This document shows positions 39,848 through 49,376 of a DNA stretch of 64,000 nucleotides, piece after piece. A program made the translations under genes and the position numbers. Each line of letters starts with the position of its first letter. Position 1 is the first letter of the stretch. The DNA is from Streptomyces viridiviolaceus. GTDB taxonomy: Bacteria; Actinomycetota; Actinomycetes; Streptomycetales; Streptomycetaceae. The DNA lies in assembly GCF_014650995.1 (NCBI RefSeq), contig NZ_BMWA01000037.1:1-64000 (forward strand), in the 5' to 3' direction. Under the pieces are notes generated by a model, which saw only the letters and a list, made by a program, of their open reading frames with translations, was not told where the DNA came from and did no database searches.

Positions 39848-42800
39848 ATGGAACTGAGCCGTATCGTCGCGGTCCTGCTGCCGGGTGCGGAGCAGCAGTA
39901 CGGCGGCAACGGAACCGGCTATCTACTGGGCAGCAGACTCGTCTTGACGGCCCGACACGTGCTGGAAGGGCGGGCCGGCTGCGACGTACAGGTGCCGGGC
40001 GGCCGCGCCGTACCCTGCACCGTCGTCTGGCGCGGCGCCGCTCACGTCGACGCGGCCCTGCTCCTCGCCGAGACAGACGTCCACGAGCGGGTCGCCCCGG
40101 TCCGCTGGGGACGGCTCGTCACCGCCCGGCACCAGCCCTGCGACGTCGCCGGCTACCCCCAGGCCGGGCGCCGGACCGGCGGCGGCCTCGACCTTCAGCA
40201 GCCGCGTGCCACCCTCGCCCCCGGCACCGGCGCCCTGTCCCACCGCTACACCGTGGAACTCGTCAGCGCGCCTCCCGCCGACCCCGCCCGACGCGCGCCC
40301 TCCCCGTGGAGCGGCCAGTCCGGCGCGGCCCTCTTCAGCCGAGGGCTGCTGACCGGCGTCGTCGTGACCGACGTCAGCGGCTGGGGGCTGCCGCGATGGG
40401 AGGCCGTACCCGTGTACGCGCTGCTGGCCGACCCGGCGTTCACGGACCTGGTCACCCGGCACACCGCCGCCGCGCCCGTGTGGGAGCCGGTCGACCTTCA
40501 GCGCCTTGTCACGCCCGCCGCGAACTGGCGGGTCCGCTCCCCGGCGACGCTGCTGGACCAGCGCGCCGAGGTGGTCCGCTTCCACGGCCGCGAGCACCTG
40601 CTAGGGGAGCTGATCGGCGACTGGTGCGACGGTGACGGCGTACAGCTCGCCGTCCTCACCGGGCCCGGCGGTGCTGGCAAATCCCGGCTCGCCCGGGAAC
40701 TGTGCACGCGGCTGCGCGACCGGCACGGCTGGGTCTGCGGTTGGCTGGACGAGCGCGGGCCGGCCGAGGACCTCGGCGTGCTCGCCGAGGTGGACCGGCC
40801 GCTGATCCTGGTCGCCGACTACGCCGAGCTGCGGATCGCCCAGCTGACCGCCCTGCTCACCGTGCTGGACCGACGGCCAGATGGCCGTCCTCCGGTACGG
40901 CTGCTGCTCACCGCACGGGCGAAGGGCGACACCACGGGCGGCTGGTGGGACCAGCTCAGGACCCGCACGCGTGAGACGAGAAACCTGACCTACGACGCCC
41001 TGCACCACGAACTGCCTCCGCTGACGGAGTTACCGGACCGCGACGCGCACTACCGCGACGCCCTCACGGACCTCGCCCGGCGCCTCCCCGAGGCACTGCC
41101 CCGGGCGCTCAGGGACGCCACCGGTGACTGGACGGGACGCGTCGCCCTCGTCGCCCCACGCGATGTGAGCGCCCCCGAGTACGGCTCCGCCCTCACCCTG
41201 CACATGACCGCGCTCACCGACCTCCTCGCCACACACCCCGCGACCCGTCCGGACGACACCGGTCTGCGCGTCGAGGAGCAACTCCTCCTGCACGAGCGCG
41301 CGTACTGGGAGGACAGCGCCGCCGGCCGTCCCCGACTGGCGGAGGCGGGCCCCGTACCCCTGGCCGACGCGGTCGGCACCGCAGTCCTCACCGCGGGCGC
41401 CGAACCGGCCCTGGCCGCCCCGCTGTTGCGCTCCTCACCCGGCTTCCGCACGGCGGACGCCCCGACCGTGGACCAGGGCGCGGCCTGGCTCGCCGAGATG
41501 TACCCCGCCCCGGGCGACAGCTGCTGGGGTGCCCTCCAGCCCGACCGCCTGGGGGAGTACCACGTGGGGGACCGGACGCGGGCGGACACGGACCTGGTGA
41601 CGCTGCCCTTGCTGACGTTGGCGGGGGCGGGCACGGCGCCGGGGCGGTCCCGCGTCGAGGCGCCGACGCCTGCCGGGAACCCCGAGTCGCGAGCGGCCCC
41701 GCCGAGCCCTGAGCACCGTACCGTGTCGGCGGCCGTCCGCGCCGAACAGCCGACGTCGGCGGGGAGTCCGGGTTCGCCGCCCACCCGCGCCGAACAGCCG
41801 ACACCGGCCGAGACCTCGCAGCCCCCCTCCGCCGCCCTCACCCTCCTCGCCGCCCTCGTCACCCTCTCCCGTGTGTCCGAACTCCCCCGCCACTGGGACC
41901 CCGTCGCCCGCGCCCTGGACGAAGCCCTCGCCCGTGAACCGGCCCTCGCCGGCAGCCTCATGGAGGCCGCCACCCTCACCGAGTCCCCCGAGCCCCTCCT
42001 CGACGCCCTGCATCGCCTCACCGACGCACCCGACACCGACCCCGAGCTGCTGCTGGAGCTGCTCGACCGGCTGGGTGCGGGGCGTAGTCGGGTGCTCGCC
42101 GGCTGGGCCACGCGTACCGCCGCCACGGCCGCGCGGGAGCTTCCGCCGGCCCAGCGGGCTGCCGCGCTCGTGCACGAGGCGGGGTGGCGGCAGGCCGCCG
42201 GGGACCACTGGACGGCCGTACGCCGATGTGACGAGGCGCTGCGGCTGTACGACTCCGGCGAGGCCGAAGCCACCCCCGCCGCACGGTTCGCCGCGCTGCT
42301 CACCATGGCCCGCTCGCACCGCTGGACCGCCGAGTTCGATGCGGCCCTGGCCGCGCTGGACCTGGCCACCGGCCTGGTCGACACACTGGCTCCGGCCGAC
42401 CAGACCCCCGCCGAGGCCGAGGTCCTCGGCGAGCGTGCCCGTGTCCTCGTCGGCCGCGGTGACGACGATGCCGCGCGCGCCCTCCAGGAGCAGCGCGTCA
42501 CCCTCCTCGACTCCCTTGCCGACGGCGGCGATCCCGTCGTACTCGAACGTCTCGCGGACGCCGAGGCCGAGCTCGCGCACACTCTCAATCGCAGAGGTGA
42601 GTTCCGTGCCGCCGCCGAGACCCTGTCCGAGTCAACCGCGCAGACCCTGCGGCAGATGGCCGACCAGCGGCCCGACGCCGTCGGCCACGACGCCGTGGGC
42701 AGCCTCGTCGGCCGTGCCAACCGCCTGCGCCTGCTGGGCCGATTCGAGGAGGCGCTCGCCGTCCTGCGTGACGCGCTCGCCGTCGTCGACCGGCCGGAGA

Positions 42801-43897
42801 GCCTGGCCACCCCCGTGGCCGCGGCCTCCCTTGCCGTCGTCCTCAACAACATCGGTGGGACGCTCGTCTCCATGGACAGACCCGAAGAGGCGCTGGAACC
42901 GATCCGCCGCGGTCTCGCCATCCGACGGAGCCTCGCGGCGGACGAGGGCGCGCCGAACGAGCTGTTCTGGAGCTCCCTCCTCCAGCACGGGTCCGTCCTG
43001 ACGGAGCTGCGCCGCCTCGACGAGGCGAGGGAGGCCGCCGAGGAGTGCCTGAAGGTCGGCTCCGAACTCGTCCGCCGCAAGATCTCCCGGCCCAAGGTGG
43101 AGGCCCAGGCCCAGCTCATGCTCGCCGAGAACCTGATCGACCTGGCCCTGAGGAACCCCGACCACCCGGGGGACCTGCGCAGGGCGAAACGACTAGTCGA
43201 CCGGGCCGTCCGCAACTATGACCGCGACATCAAGAACCTTCCGGGCGACCACCTGGGAGAGTACGCCGCGCTGCTGTCCGTCGCCGTCGACCTCTACTTC
43301 GCCCTCGGTCGGCGCCGGTCGGCGCGCTCCACGATCCGCCGGGTGATGTTCGTCCGCCGTCTTCTGGTCCGCCGCGACCCCGAGCAGCACGGCGACCGCG
43401 TGGCGGCTCAGCTCGAGGTCCAGGCCCGGGAATGCCTGGAGGCCGGGCAGATGGGCCACGCGGAAAACCTGTTCGGCCAGGCGGTCGCCCTCCGGCAGGT
43501 GATCCTCGACGTGTGCGGCCTGCCCACCGACCGGTCCGCCCTGGCCAACACCCTCGCCCAGTACGCCCATGCGCTCTCCCGGATGGGCCATCAGCGCGAG
43601 GCCCTGCCCCACCTGTACGAGGCACTGGAGCTGATGCGCGAGGTGGAGCCGCACGCCGAGCCCGACCAGTACGCGCTCGCCGTCGCGACCTGCCACTACA
43701 ATCTCGCGGACACCCTCCCCTGGACCGGCGCCTTCGACGAGGCACTGCGCGAGGTGGCGGCTTCCGAGAAGAGCCTCGCCCCGCTCGCCGGCCTGAACCC
43801 CGATCTGTACGCGCGCGAGATGGCCGACTGCGCCGAGCTGCGCGCCGAGATCGTCCGGGCGGCGGAGCACGGTCTTCCCGAACGACGTCATCCCTGA
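39848..43897 (+). CDS. Trypsin-like protease - STAND NTPase - TPR protein
   Basis: 1349 aa, ATG. Residues ~5-210: trypsin-like domain with LVLTARH (His37), HVDAALL (Asp68) and SGQSGAALF (Ser158), without a signal peptide, so intracellular. Residues ~240-560: P-loop STAND NTPase with Walker A GPGGAGKSRL (~272-281) and Walker B LILVADY (~319). Residues ~597-662: Pro/Ala/Thr-rich linker with repeated RAEQPTxA units. Residues ~750-1340: long TPR array. This is the architecture of predicted NTP-dependent biological conflict (defence) proteins, in which target sensing by TPRs gates a protease effector. Forms an operon with the trypco2 and 563-aa genes. Confidence 0.88.
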   Translation: MELSRIVAVLLPGAEQQYGGNGTGYLLGSRLVLTARHVLEGRAGCDVQVPGGRAVPCTVVWRGAAHVDAALLLAETDVHERVAPVRWGRLVTARHQPCDVAGYPQAGRRTGGGLDLQQPRATLAPGTGALSHRYTVELVSAPPADPARRAPSPWSGQSGAALFSRGLLTGVVVTDVSGWGLPRWEAVPVYALLADPAFTDLVTRHTAAAPVWEPVDLQRLVTPAANWRVRSPATLLDQRAEVVRFHGREHLLGELIGDWCDGDGVQLAVLTGPGGAGKSRLARELCTRLRDRHGWVCGWLDERGPAEDLGVLAEVDRPLILVADYAELRIAQLTALLTVLDRRPDGRPPVRLLLTARAKGDTTGGWWDQLRTRTRETRNLTYDALHHELPPLTELPDRDAHYRDALTDLARRLPEALPRALRDATGDWTGRVALVAPRDVSAPEYGSALTLHMTALTDLLATHPATRPDDTGLRVEEQLLLHERAYWEDSAAGRPRLAEAGPVPLADAVGTAVLTAGAEPALAAPLLRSSPGFRTADAPTVDQGAAWLAEMYPAPGDSCWGALQPDRLGEYHVGDRTRADTDLVTLPLLTLAGAGTAPGRSRVEAPTPAGNPESRAAPPSPEHRTVSAAVRAEQPTSAGSPGSPPTRAEQPTPAETSQPPSAALTLLAALVTLSRVSELPRHWDPVARALDEALAREPALAGSLMEAATLTESPEPLLDALHRLTDAPDTDPELLLELLDRLGAGRSRVLAGWATRTAATAARELPPAQRAAALVHEAGWRQAAGDHWTAVRRCDEALRLYDSGEAEATPAARFAALLTMARSHRWTAEFDAALAALDLATGLVDTLAPADQTPAEAEVLGERARVLVGRGDDDAARALQEQRVTLLDSLADGGDPVVLERLADAEAELAHTLNRRGEFRAAAETLSESTAQTLRQMADQRPDAVGHDAVGSLVGRANRLRLLGRFEEALAVLRDALAVVDRPESLATPVAAASLAVVLNNIGGTLVSMDRPEEALEPIRRGLAIRRSLAADEGAPNELFWSSLLQHGSVLTELRRLDEAREAAEECLKVGSELVRRKISRPKVEAQAQLMLAENLIDLALRNPDHPGDLRRAKRLVDRAVRNYDRDIKNLPGDHLGEYAALLSVAVDLYFALGRRRSARSTIRRVMFVRRLLVRRDPEQHGDRVAAQLEVQARECLEAGQMGHAENLFGQAVALRQVILDVCGLPTDRSALANTLAQYAHALSRMGHQREALPHLYEALELMREVEPHAEPDQYALAVATCHYNLADTLPWTGAFDEALREVAASEKSLAPLAGLNPDLYAREMADCAELRAEIVRAAEHGLPERRHP

Positions 43898-43956
43898 TCC
43901 GCCGACACTGCCTGGCTCAGCTGCGTAAACGCATCACGATCGCCTCCGGGCAGAGG

Positions 43957-44035
43957 CGGGCACGCCATGGCGCGCAGGGGCCGGCAGGCGCGGCCCCGGG
44001 CACGCCATGGCGCGCAGGGGCCGGCAGGCGCGGCC
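43957..44035 (+). repeat. Two-copy 40-bp tandem repeat
   Basis: The 39-base word CGGGCACGCCATGGCG...CGGCAGGCGCGGCC occurs at 43957-43995 and again at 43997-44035, identical, period 40 bp. Each copy contains the palindrome GCCATGGC. It lies in the 356-bp gap between the STAND gene and the second SpoIIE gene. Recent duplication or a regulatory element; the rest of the gap (to 44253) shows no gene. Confidence 0.75.
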
Positions 44036-44253
44036 ACCTCGCCGATCAGGCCGCCGGAGTTCTACCCCATGCCGGGCAGACGTCGAATCCGGCGGCACGC
44101 AAGCCAGACCGCCCCATGGCGGCGAAGCGCCCCCCGGGCCAGGGCCTCTCCTCACCCGGCCCGTGGAGCGCGCTGCCCCGATACGGCCACGTCGGCAGGA
44201 CCGGCCGAGCCGGACCATGACTGCTCGGCGTCGCGGGCGCCTCCCACCCGTGA

Positions 44254-47109
44254 ATGTCCTATATGCCCGTTTATCCTGATTCTGTGGAGCCGTATCCAAC
44301 TTCTCCGGGCAGCGGCCACGGCGATCGGACGCCGCCGGTCGCCGAAGTACGTCCGGAGATCCGCGCCTCCTGGCAGCGCTCGCAGTCGCTGGGCATCGAC
44401 CCCGAGGGGGCGGCCCTGCCGATCGAGGGCGACCTGGATCCGGACTCCCGGCTGATCCGGGCCGCCGCGCCGGTGCTGGAGCGCTTGTACGAACGGTTCT
44501 CGGGCGTGCCGGTGACCGTGGCGCTCGTCGACTCACGGGCGAACATCGTGGACCGGTGGGGCGCCCCGGCGGGGCTGAAGCTGATGGACGCCGCATCCCT
44601 GGTGCCCGGCGCCAACGTCGATGAGCGGTTCATGGGCACCAGCAGCGTCAGCATGGTGCTGAGCACCAGGGCACCGTTCGTGGTCGTCGGCCACGAACAC
44701 TTCCTGCACGACCTCAAGGAGCTGACCTGCATGGCCGCGCCGGTGCGCGACCCGGTGGGCGGCACCGTGCGGGGCGCGGTCAACCTCTCCGTGCCCCGAG
44801 TGCTGGCCGACCCCGGAATGGCGCTGGCCTTGCAGGACGCCACCGAAGACATCGGGGAACGCCTGCTGGAGCTGAGCACGGCCCGCGAGCTCGAGCTGAT
44901 GCGCTCCTTCCGCCGGGCCAGGGAGCGCGGCGGGCACGGCGAGCTGGACCTCGGTTCGGGAGAGCTGTCCCGGCTCAGTGGACCGACGCCCAGGCTGGAC
45001 CCGCAGGAGCGGCTGATGCTGCTGGAGCGTGCCGTCGAGCTGATCTCCTCGACGGGTGAGACATTCGCCGAGGTGCCGCTCGCGGGCAGTCGCGTGGCCG
45101 TGCTGCGCCGCCGGGAACTGCACCACGGCGATGCGGAGGGTGCGGCAGTCGAGGTCAGCTTCGAGCACACCCGCGGCACGGGGACACCGGGCCCGGCCAC
45201 CGCGACCGCCCCCGACGGTCGCCATGTGCCTCTCCTGAACCGTCCCACCGTGAAGGCGGAGGCGAACGCGCCCGAGGCGCCGACGGAACCACCCGCCGCC
45301 GGACCGGCCGACGCGTGGCTGCTGCTGGTGGGAGAGCCGGGCGTCGGCCGGCTGGCCGCGGAGGCGCGCGGGCGGCTGTCCCTGCTGAATGAGGCAGGCA
45401 TCAGGCTCGGCACCACCCTGGACATGTGGCGGACCGCCGAGGAACTGGCGGAGATCGCCGTGCCGCGCTTCGCCGACCTGGTCGTCGTCGATCTGCTGGA
45501 GAGCGTCCTGGCGGGCGAGGAGCCACCGCCCGGACGGCTGGGCCCCGACGCGGCACTGCGCCGGGTGGCCGCCTGGGCGGGCGACGACTCCCGCGGCACC
45601 CCGACCGGTGGCGTGGACGAGCCGGCCGGCTACCCCGCCGGCACACCCCAGGCCCGGTGTCTGGAGACCGGGCAGCCGGTCACGGACTCCGTGCTGACGG
45701 CCGCCCTGGCGGTGCCCCCGGCCGGCCGGGGGCACCCCGTCGACCTGCTCGGCGAGGGCGAGCACTCCTACCTGGGTGCTCCGCTGTCCGCGCGGGGCTC
45801 CGTCCTGGGCCTGGCAGGCTTCTACCGCCGCGGTAGGACCAGGCCGTACGAGCAGGACGACCTGGCGCTGGCGGGCGAACTGGCGGCCCGCGCCGCGATC
45901 AGCGTGGACAACGCCCGCCGCTACCGCCGGGAACACCACGCCTCGCTCACCCTGCAGCGCAGCCTGCTGCCGCACGACCTGCCCCGGCTGAGCACCGTCG
46001 ACCTCGCCTCCCGCTACCTGCCCGCGGACGCCAGAGCAGGTGTGGGCGGGGACTGGTTCGACGCGATCCCACTGTCCGGGATGCGGGTGGCGCTGGTCGT
46101 CGGGGACGTGCCCGGATACGGTCTGCAGGCGGCAGCGACCATGGGCCGGCTGCGTACGGCTGTGCGGACGCTGGCCGGGCTGGACCTGCTGCCCGAGGAG
46201 GTGCTGGCCCACCTGGACGACCTGGTCAGCCGCGCCCCCGACGAATCGGCCGACGAACAGGACCCGGCGACCGGGGCGACCTGCCTGTACGCGGTGTACG
46301 ACCCGGTGTCCTGCCGCTGCACGGCCGCACGAGCCGGTCATCCGCCGCCCGCCCTGCTGACGCCGGGCGGCGAGGCGCGGCTGATCGACCTGCCGGCCGG
46401 TCCACCGCTCGGGCTCGGCGGGATCCAGCCGTACGAGTCCGCCGGCGTCGACCTGCCCGCGGACAGCCTGCTGATGATGTACACCGACGGCCTGCTCAAG
46501 GAGAGCCGCGGCTACGGGGACATCGAGGCGCGCACCGGGCAACTGCTTGCCTCGCTGAAGCACGCCGATCCGGCCCTGGAGCACATCTGCGACCGGGTCG
46601 CGGGCACCCTCCCGCCCGGCGGCCCGCACGACGACGTGGCTCTCCTGCTGGCCCGTGTGCACGCGCTGCCCGAGAACAGGGTGGCGTCCTGGGAGTTTCC
46701 GGCCGACTCCTCGATCGTGGCGCGCGCCAGGGCGCTGACCCGTGCCCAGCTCGCCGCCTGGGGCATGTCGGAGCTGGACTTCAGTACCGGGCTCGTGGTC
46801 AGCGAGCTGGTCACCAACGCCGTGCGGTACGGCGGCCAGGGGCCGGTGGGCCTGCGGTTGCTGCGCGACGGCTCATTGATCTGCGAGGTGTCCGACCGCA
46901 GTAACACCTCTCCGCGCATCCGACGGGCGGCCACGACCGAGGAGGGCGGGCGCGGTCTGTTCCTGGTGGCACAGTTCACCAAGAGCTGGGGCGCCCGCTA
47001 CATGCCGCAGGGCAAGACGGTGTGGGCCGAACAGATTCCGCAGCCGGAGCAGCCTGAGTCAGAGATGGACGAGCAGGCGCTGCTGGCCATGTTCGACGAA
47101 CCCGGCTGA
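44254..47109 (+). CDS. Cytoplasmic SpoIIE-type PP2C phosphatase with two GAF domains and ATPase domain
   Basis: 951 aa, ATG 44254 (GTG 44284 is possible). N-terminus begins RASWQRSQSLGIDPEGAALP, as in AcoR/DhaR-type GAF sensor proteins, followed by a GAF-like domain (~60-200); linker with PAS/GAF-like signs; GAF (~370-560); SpoIIE phosphatase (~570-770, GGDWFDAIPL, VVGDVPGYG, YTDGLLKE); HATPase_c (~800-930, ELVTNAVRYG, GGRGLFLVAQF). No TM helix. The last ~560 residues are paralogous to the 6805-9606 protein. It would respond to a cytoplasmic small molecule and reset an anti-sigma switch. Confidence 0.92.
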   Translation: MSYMPVYPDSVEPYPTSPGSGHGDRTPPVAEVRPEIRASWQRSQSLGIDPEGAALPIEGDLDPDSRLIRAAAPVLERLYERFSGVPVTVALVDSRANIVDRWGAPAGLKLMDAASLVPGANVDERFMGTSSVSMVLSTRAPFVVVGHEHFLHDLKELTCMAAPVRDPVGGTVRGAVNLSVPRVLADPGMALALQDATEDIGERLLELSTARELELMRSFRRARERGGHGELDLGSGELSRLSGPTPRLDPQERLMLLERAVELISSTGETFAEVPLAGSRVAVLRRRELHHGDAEGAAVEVSFEHTRGTGTPGPATATAPDGRHVPLLNRPTVKAEANAPEAPTEPPAAGPADAWLLLVGEPGVGRLAAEARGRLSLLNEAGIRLGTTLDMWRTAEELAEIAVPRFADLVVVDLLESVLAGEEPPPGRLGPDAALRRVAAWAGDDSRGTPTGGVDEPAGYPAGTPQARCLETGQPVTDSVLTAALAVPPAGRGHPVDLLGEGEHSYLGAPLSARGSVLGLAGFYRRGRTRPYEQDDLALAGELAARAAISVDNARRYRREHHASLTLQRSLLPHDLPRLSTVDLASRYLPADARAGVGGDWFDAIPLSGMRVALVVGDVPGYGLQAAATMGRLRTAVRTLAGLDLLPEEVLAHLDDLVSRAPDESADEQDPATGATCLYAVYDPVSCRCTAARAGHPPPALLTPGGEARLIDLPAGPPLGLGGIQPYESAGVDLPADSLLMMYTDGLLKESRGYGDIEARTGQLLASLKHADPALEHICDRVAGTLPPGGPHDDVALLLARVHALPENRVASWEFPADSSIVARARALTRAQLAAWGMSELDFSTGLVVSELVTNAVRYGGQGPVGLRLLRDGSLICEVSDRSNTSPRIRRAATTEEGGRGLFLVAQFTKSWGARYMPQGKTVWAEQIPQPEQPESEMDEQALLAMFDEPG

Positions 47110-47161
47110 CCCGCCGGCCGACAGCACGGCCCGAAACCGCCCGCACTTCGCGGCCTCGTCT

Positions 47162-47776
47162 TCAGTCCGGTGTGGCCGTCGCGTACTGCGGGCGCCCGGT
47201 GGGCCGGTAGACCTGGATCGTCACCCCCTTCGGAGTGGACCGCGACTCGACCAGCTCAAGGGCCGTGTCCGGGCCGGTGTCGGGGAACAGCCGTGTGCCC
47301 TGGCCGACGACCACGGGATAGGTGAGCAAGGTGATCTCGTCGACCAGATGGTTGTCGAGCAGCCGGCGGACCAGCCGGCCGCTGCCGTGCACCTGCAGCT
47401 CACCTGGCGCCTTGGCTTTCAGTTCGCCGATGGCCGCCGCGGCGTCTCCGCAGAGGACGGTCGTGCCCGCCCATCGCGGGTCGGTGAGCGTGCTGGATGC
47501 CACGTACTTGGGCCGCGCGTTCAACGCCGCTGCGACGGGGTTGTCCGGATCTGTCATCACTCCCCAGTAGCCGGCGAAGATCTCGTACGTCCGCCGGCCG
47601 AACAGGAAGGCGTCCGCGCGCTGGTAGATCTGGTTCACGAACGTCGCGGCCTCGCCGTCGAACAGCGGCAGGGCCCATCCGCCACGCTCGAACCCGCCCC
47701 TGCGGTCCTCATCGGCCCCGCCGAGTCCCTGCATGACGCCGTCGACGGAGACGTGCGTGATCGTCGTCAGTTTCAT
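47162..47776 (-). CDS. RibD-C/dihydrofolate-reductase-family protein
   Basis: 204 aa, ATG 47776 with GGAGGG upstream. The fold is shown by MKLTTITHVSVDGVMQG, FLFGRRTYEIFAGYW, KYVASSTLTDP and LVDEITLLTYPVVVGQGTRLFPD, the common YyaP/YwjB-like branch of the DHFR superfamily. It probably binds NADPH and reduces an unidentified small molecule; it is not the housekeeping DHFR. Convergent with the SpoIIE gene and upstream of the alpha/beta hydrolase, both on the minus strand, with ~200 bp between. Confidence 0.9.
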   Translation of the reverse strand: MKLTTITHVSVDGVMQGLGGADEDRRGGFERGGWALPLFDGEAATFVNQIYQRADAFLFGRRTYEIFAGYWGVMTDPDNPVAAALNARPKYVASSTLTDPRWAGTTVLCGDAAAAIGELKAKAPGELQVHGSGRLVRRLLDNHLVDEITLLTYPVVVGQGTRLFPDTGPDTALELVESRSTPKGVTIQVYRPTGRPQYATATPD

Positions 47777-47973
47777 GGTCGCAGTTCCCTCCGCGCCGGT
47801 TTCTGCCGTCGTTGGATTCGACCGGACCGCGGCGCCGATCTCATCGGTCGCAGCACCGCCCGTCCGGCCGGCGCAGTACTCACTCAGAGCACCCGGGTCA
47901 CATGGCGAACATTTCCCGCTCCAGGGGAACCAGCTGCGCGCGGAGCATGACCTATCGGTGGTGCACAAGCTCG

Positions 47974-48699
47974 CTAGGCGAGCTCGAGAAGCAGTTCACT
48001 GAGTTCGGCCGGCATGGTGATCATGCAGTCGTGGCCTGTCGGCAGCTCCCGGACCTGCGCGGCAGCGCCGTTGGGCTGGATCGGGGGAACGGGGCGACGG
48101 GTGACGCCCGCCGGCATGGCGCCGACATTGTGGATGTGCGTGCGAGGGATCGCGTTCACCGCTGGGTTGTCCAGCCGCGCTGGCTGCTGCAGACAGCGCA
48201 CCGGCTGGTCCGACAGCATCCCGCGCAGCCAGGCGACATCCGCCGGGTCTGTGACGCCGAAGAGGCCGAAGGGCGCGGGCTGCTCGGGCATCGGCGGCAC
48301 GCGCCAGCCGCTCTCGGACTTCTCGGCGAGCTCGATCAGTTGCCGTGTCACGGGTTGGACGTCGACCGCGGACTCGCCGTCCTCCGGGACCATCGCGTCG
48401 AGGTAGACCAGGTGCGCGATGCGTTCCGGTATCCGATTGGCCGCGGAGGAGATCACCAGCCCCGCATAGCTGTGGCCGACGAGTACGACGTCGCCGAGGT
48501 CCTCCTCGGTGATCAGTCCGACCACGTCGTCGACGTGCGTATCGAGCCCGACCTCCGGACCGAGCAGGTGAGCCTTGTCGCCATAGCCGGTCAGAGACGG
48601 CGCGAACACCCGGTGTCCGGCAGCCTCCAGCAGCGGCACCACCCGCTCCCAGCACCGTCCGCTATGCCAGGCTCCGTGTACCAGAAGAAATGTGGGCAT
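47974..48699 (-). CDS. Alpha/beta hydrolase (esterase-like)
   Basis: 241 aa, ATG 48699 with GGGAG 11 bases upstream. MPTFLLVHGAWHSGRCWERV is the oxyanion-hole strand; the nucleophile lies in LVGHSYAG (Ser ~80); acid in the later core and His in TGHDCMI. It resembles the salicylate-esterase/hydroxynitrile-lyase-like branch common in Streptomyces. Substrate unknown. It is divergent from an HxlR gene; the 180-bp gap has an HxlR-style operator candidate, so the hydrolase is probably under redox or electrophile control. Confidence 0.9.
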   Translation of the reverse strand: MPTFLLVHGAWHSGRCWERVVPLLEAAGHRVFAPSLTGYGDKAHLLGPEVGLDTHVDDVVGLITEEDLGDVVLVGHSYAGLVISSAANRIPERIAHLVYLDAMVPEDGESAVDVQPVTRQLIELAEKSESGWRVPPMPEQPAPFGLFGVTDPADVAWLRGMLSDQPVRCLQQPARLDNPAVNAIPRTHIHNVGAMPAGVTRRPVPPIQPNGAAAQVRELPTGHDCMITMPAELSELLLELA

Positions 48700-48787
48700 C
48701 AGCAGATCAATCTCCCTTCGTAGAGGCAGAAGAGCATGGCCGGTCACCACCGTCGGTTCGCGGTCCGACGGTTACCATTCGTGCCCC

Positions 48788-48804
48788 GGTACTGTTTGAG
48801 TACC
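48788..48804. promoter_or_regulatory. Candidate HxlR/YodB-type operator
   Basis: Perfect inverted repeat GGTACT-GTTTG-AGTACC in the divergent hydrolase/hxlR gap, matching the TACT-N(6-7)-AGTA form of YodB/HypR-type boxes. A second, smaller repeat CTTG-TG-CAAG is at 48814-48823. Confidence 0.65.
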
Positions 48805-48879
48805 AAGAGCATGCTTGTGCAAGTAACGCGCTACAGGCAATAAGGCACTTTTCGGTGCCCCGGTTCTCTGGAGGTAACC

Positions 48880-49278
48880 ATGGACGCGGCACACGGCGAT
48901 CCGCGGCCGACGGAGCGGCCCGGCGACGCATGCCGGACCCGGGTGGTGCTCGACATCGTCGGGGACAAGTGGTCGCTGCTGGTCGTGCGAAATCTCAGGA
49001 ACGGACCGCGCCGTTTCACCGAGCTCAAAAGGGCCATCGACGGAATCAGCCAGCGCATGCTCACCGTGACGCTGCGCAGCCTGGAGCGTGACGGGATCCT
49101 GACACGCACCGTCCACGAAGTGATGCCGCCCCATGTCAGCTACGAGCTCACCGAAATGGGCATCACCCTGCGCGAGGCCACCGCGCCCCTGCTCGAATGG
49201 AGCGTCGCGCACCTCGCCCGGATCGACGACGCCCGCGCCGCTTACGACGCCCGCACGGACACAACAGTGGTCTCGTAG
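48880..49278 (+). CDS. HxlR-family winged-helix regulator
   Basis: 132 aa, ATG. Family signature: CRTRVVLDIVGDKWSLLVVRNL, RFTELKRAIDGISQRMLTVTLRSLERDGILTR, and YELTEMGITL. The conserved N-terminal Cys22 could sense electrophiles or quinones, as in YodB and HypR. Start preceded by GGAGGTAACC. It is divergent from the alpha/beta hydrolase with a palindromic box between them, implying auto- and cross-regulation. Confidence 0.92.
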   Translation: MDAAHGDPRPTERPGDACRTRVVLDIVGDKWSLLVVRNLRNGPRRFTELKRAIDGISQRMLTVTLRSLERDGILTRTVHEVMPPHVSYELTEMGITLREATAPLLEWSVAHLARIDDARAAYDARTDTTVVS

Positions 49279-49376
49279 CGGAGCAGTCCAGTACGCGGCT
49301 GACCTGCTGAGAAAAGCCACCACCTCGGGTCACGCCTTCAGGTCGGCTTCCCGCCCTTGGCGGCACCACGCGAGGG

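Noticed and set aside
43957..44035. Possible CRISPR array
   Set aside because: Only two copies with a 1-bp gap between them, so no spacers; a tandem duplication instead.
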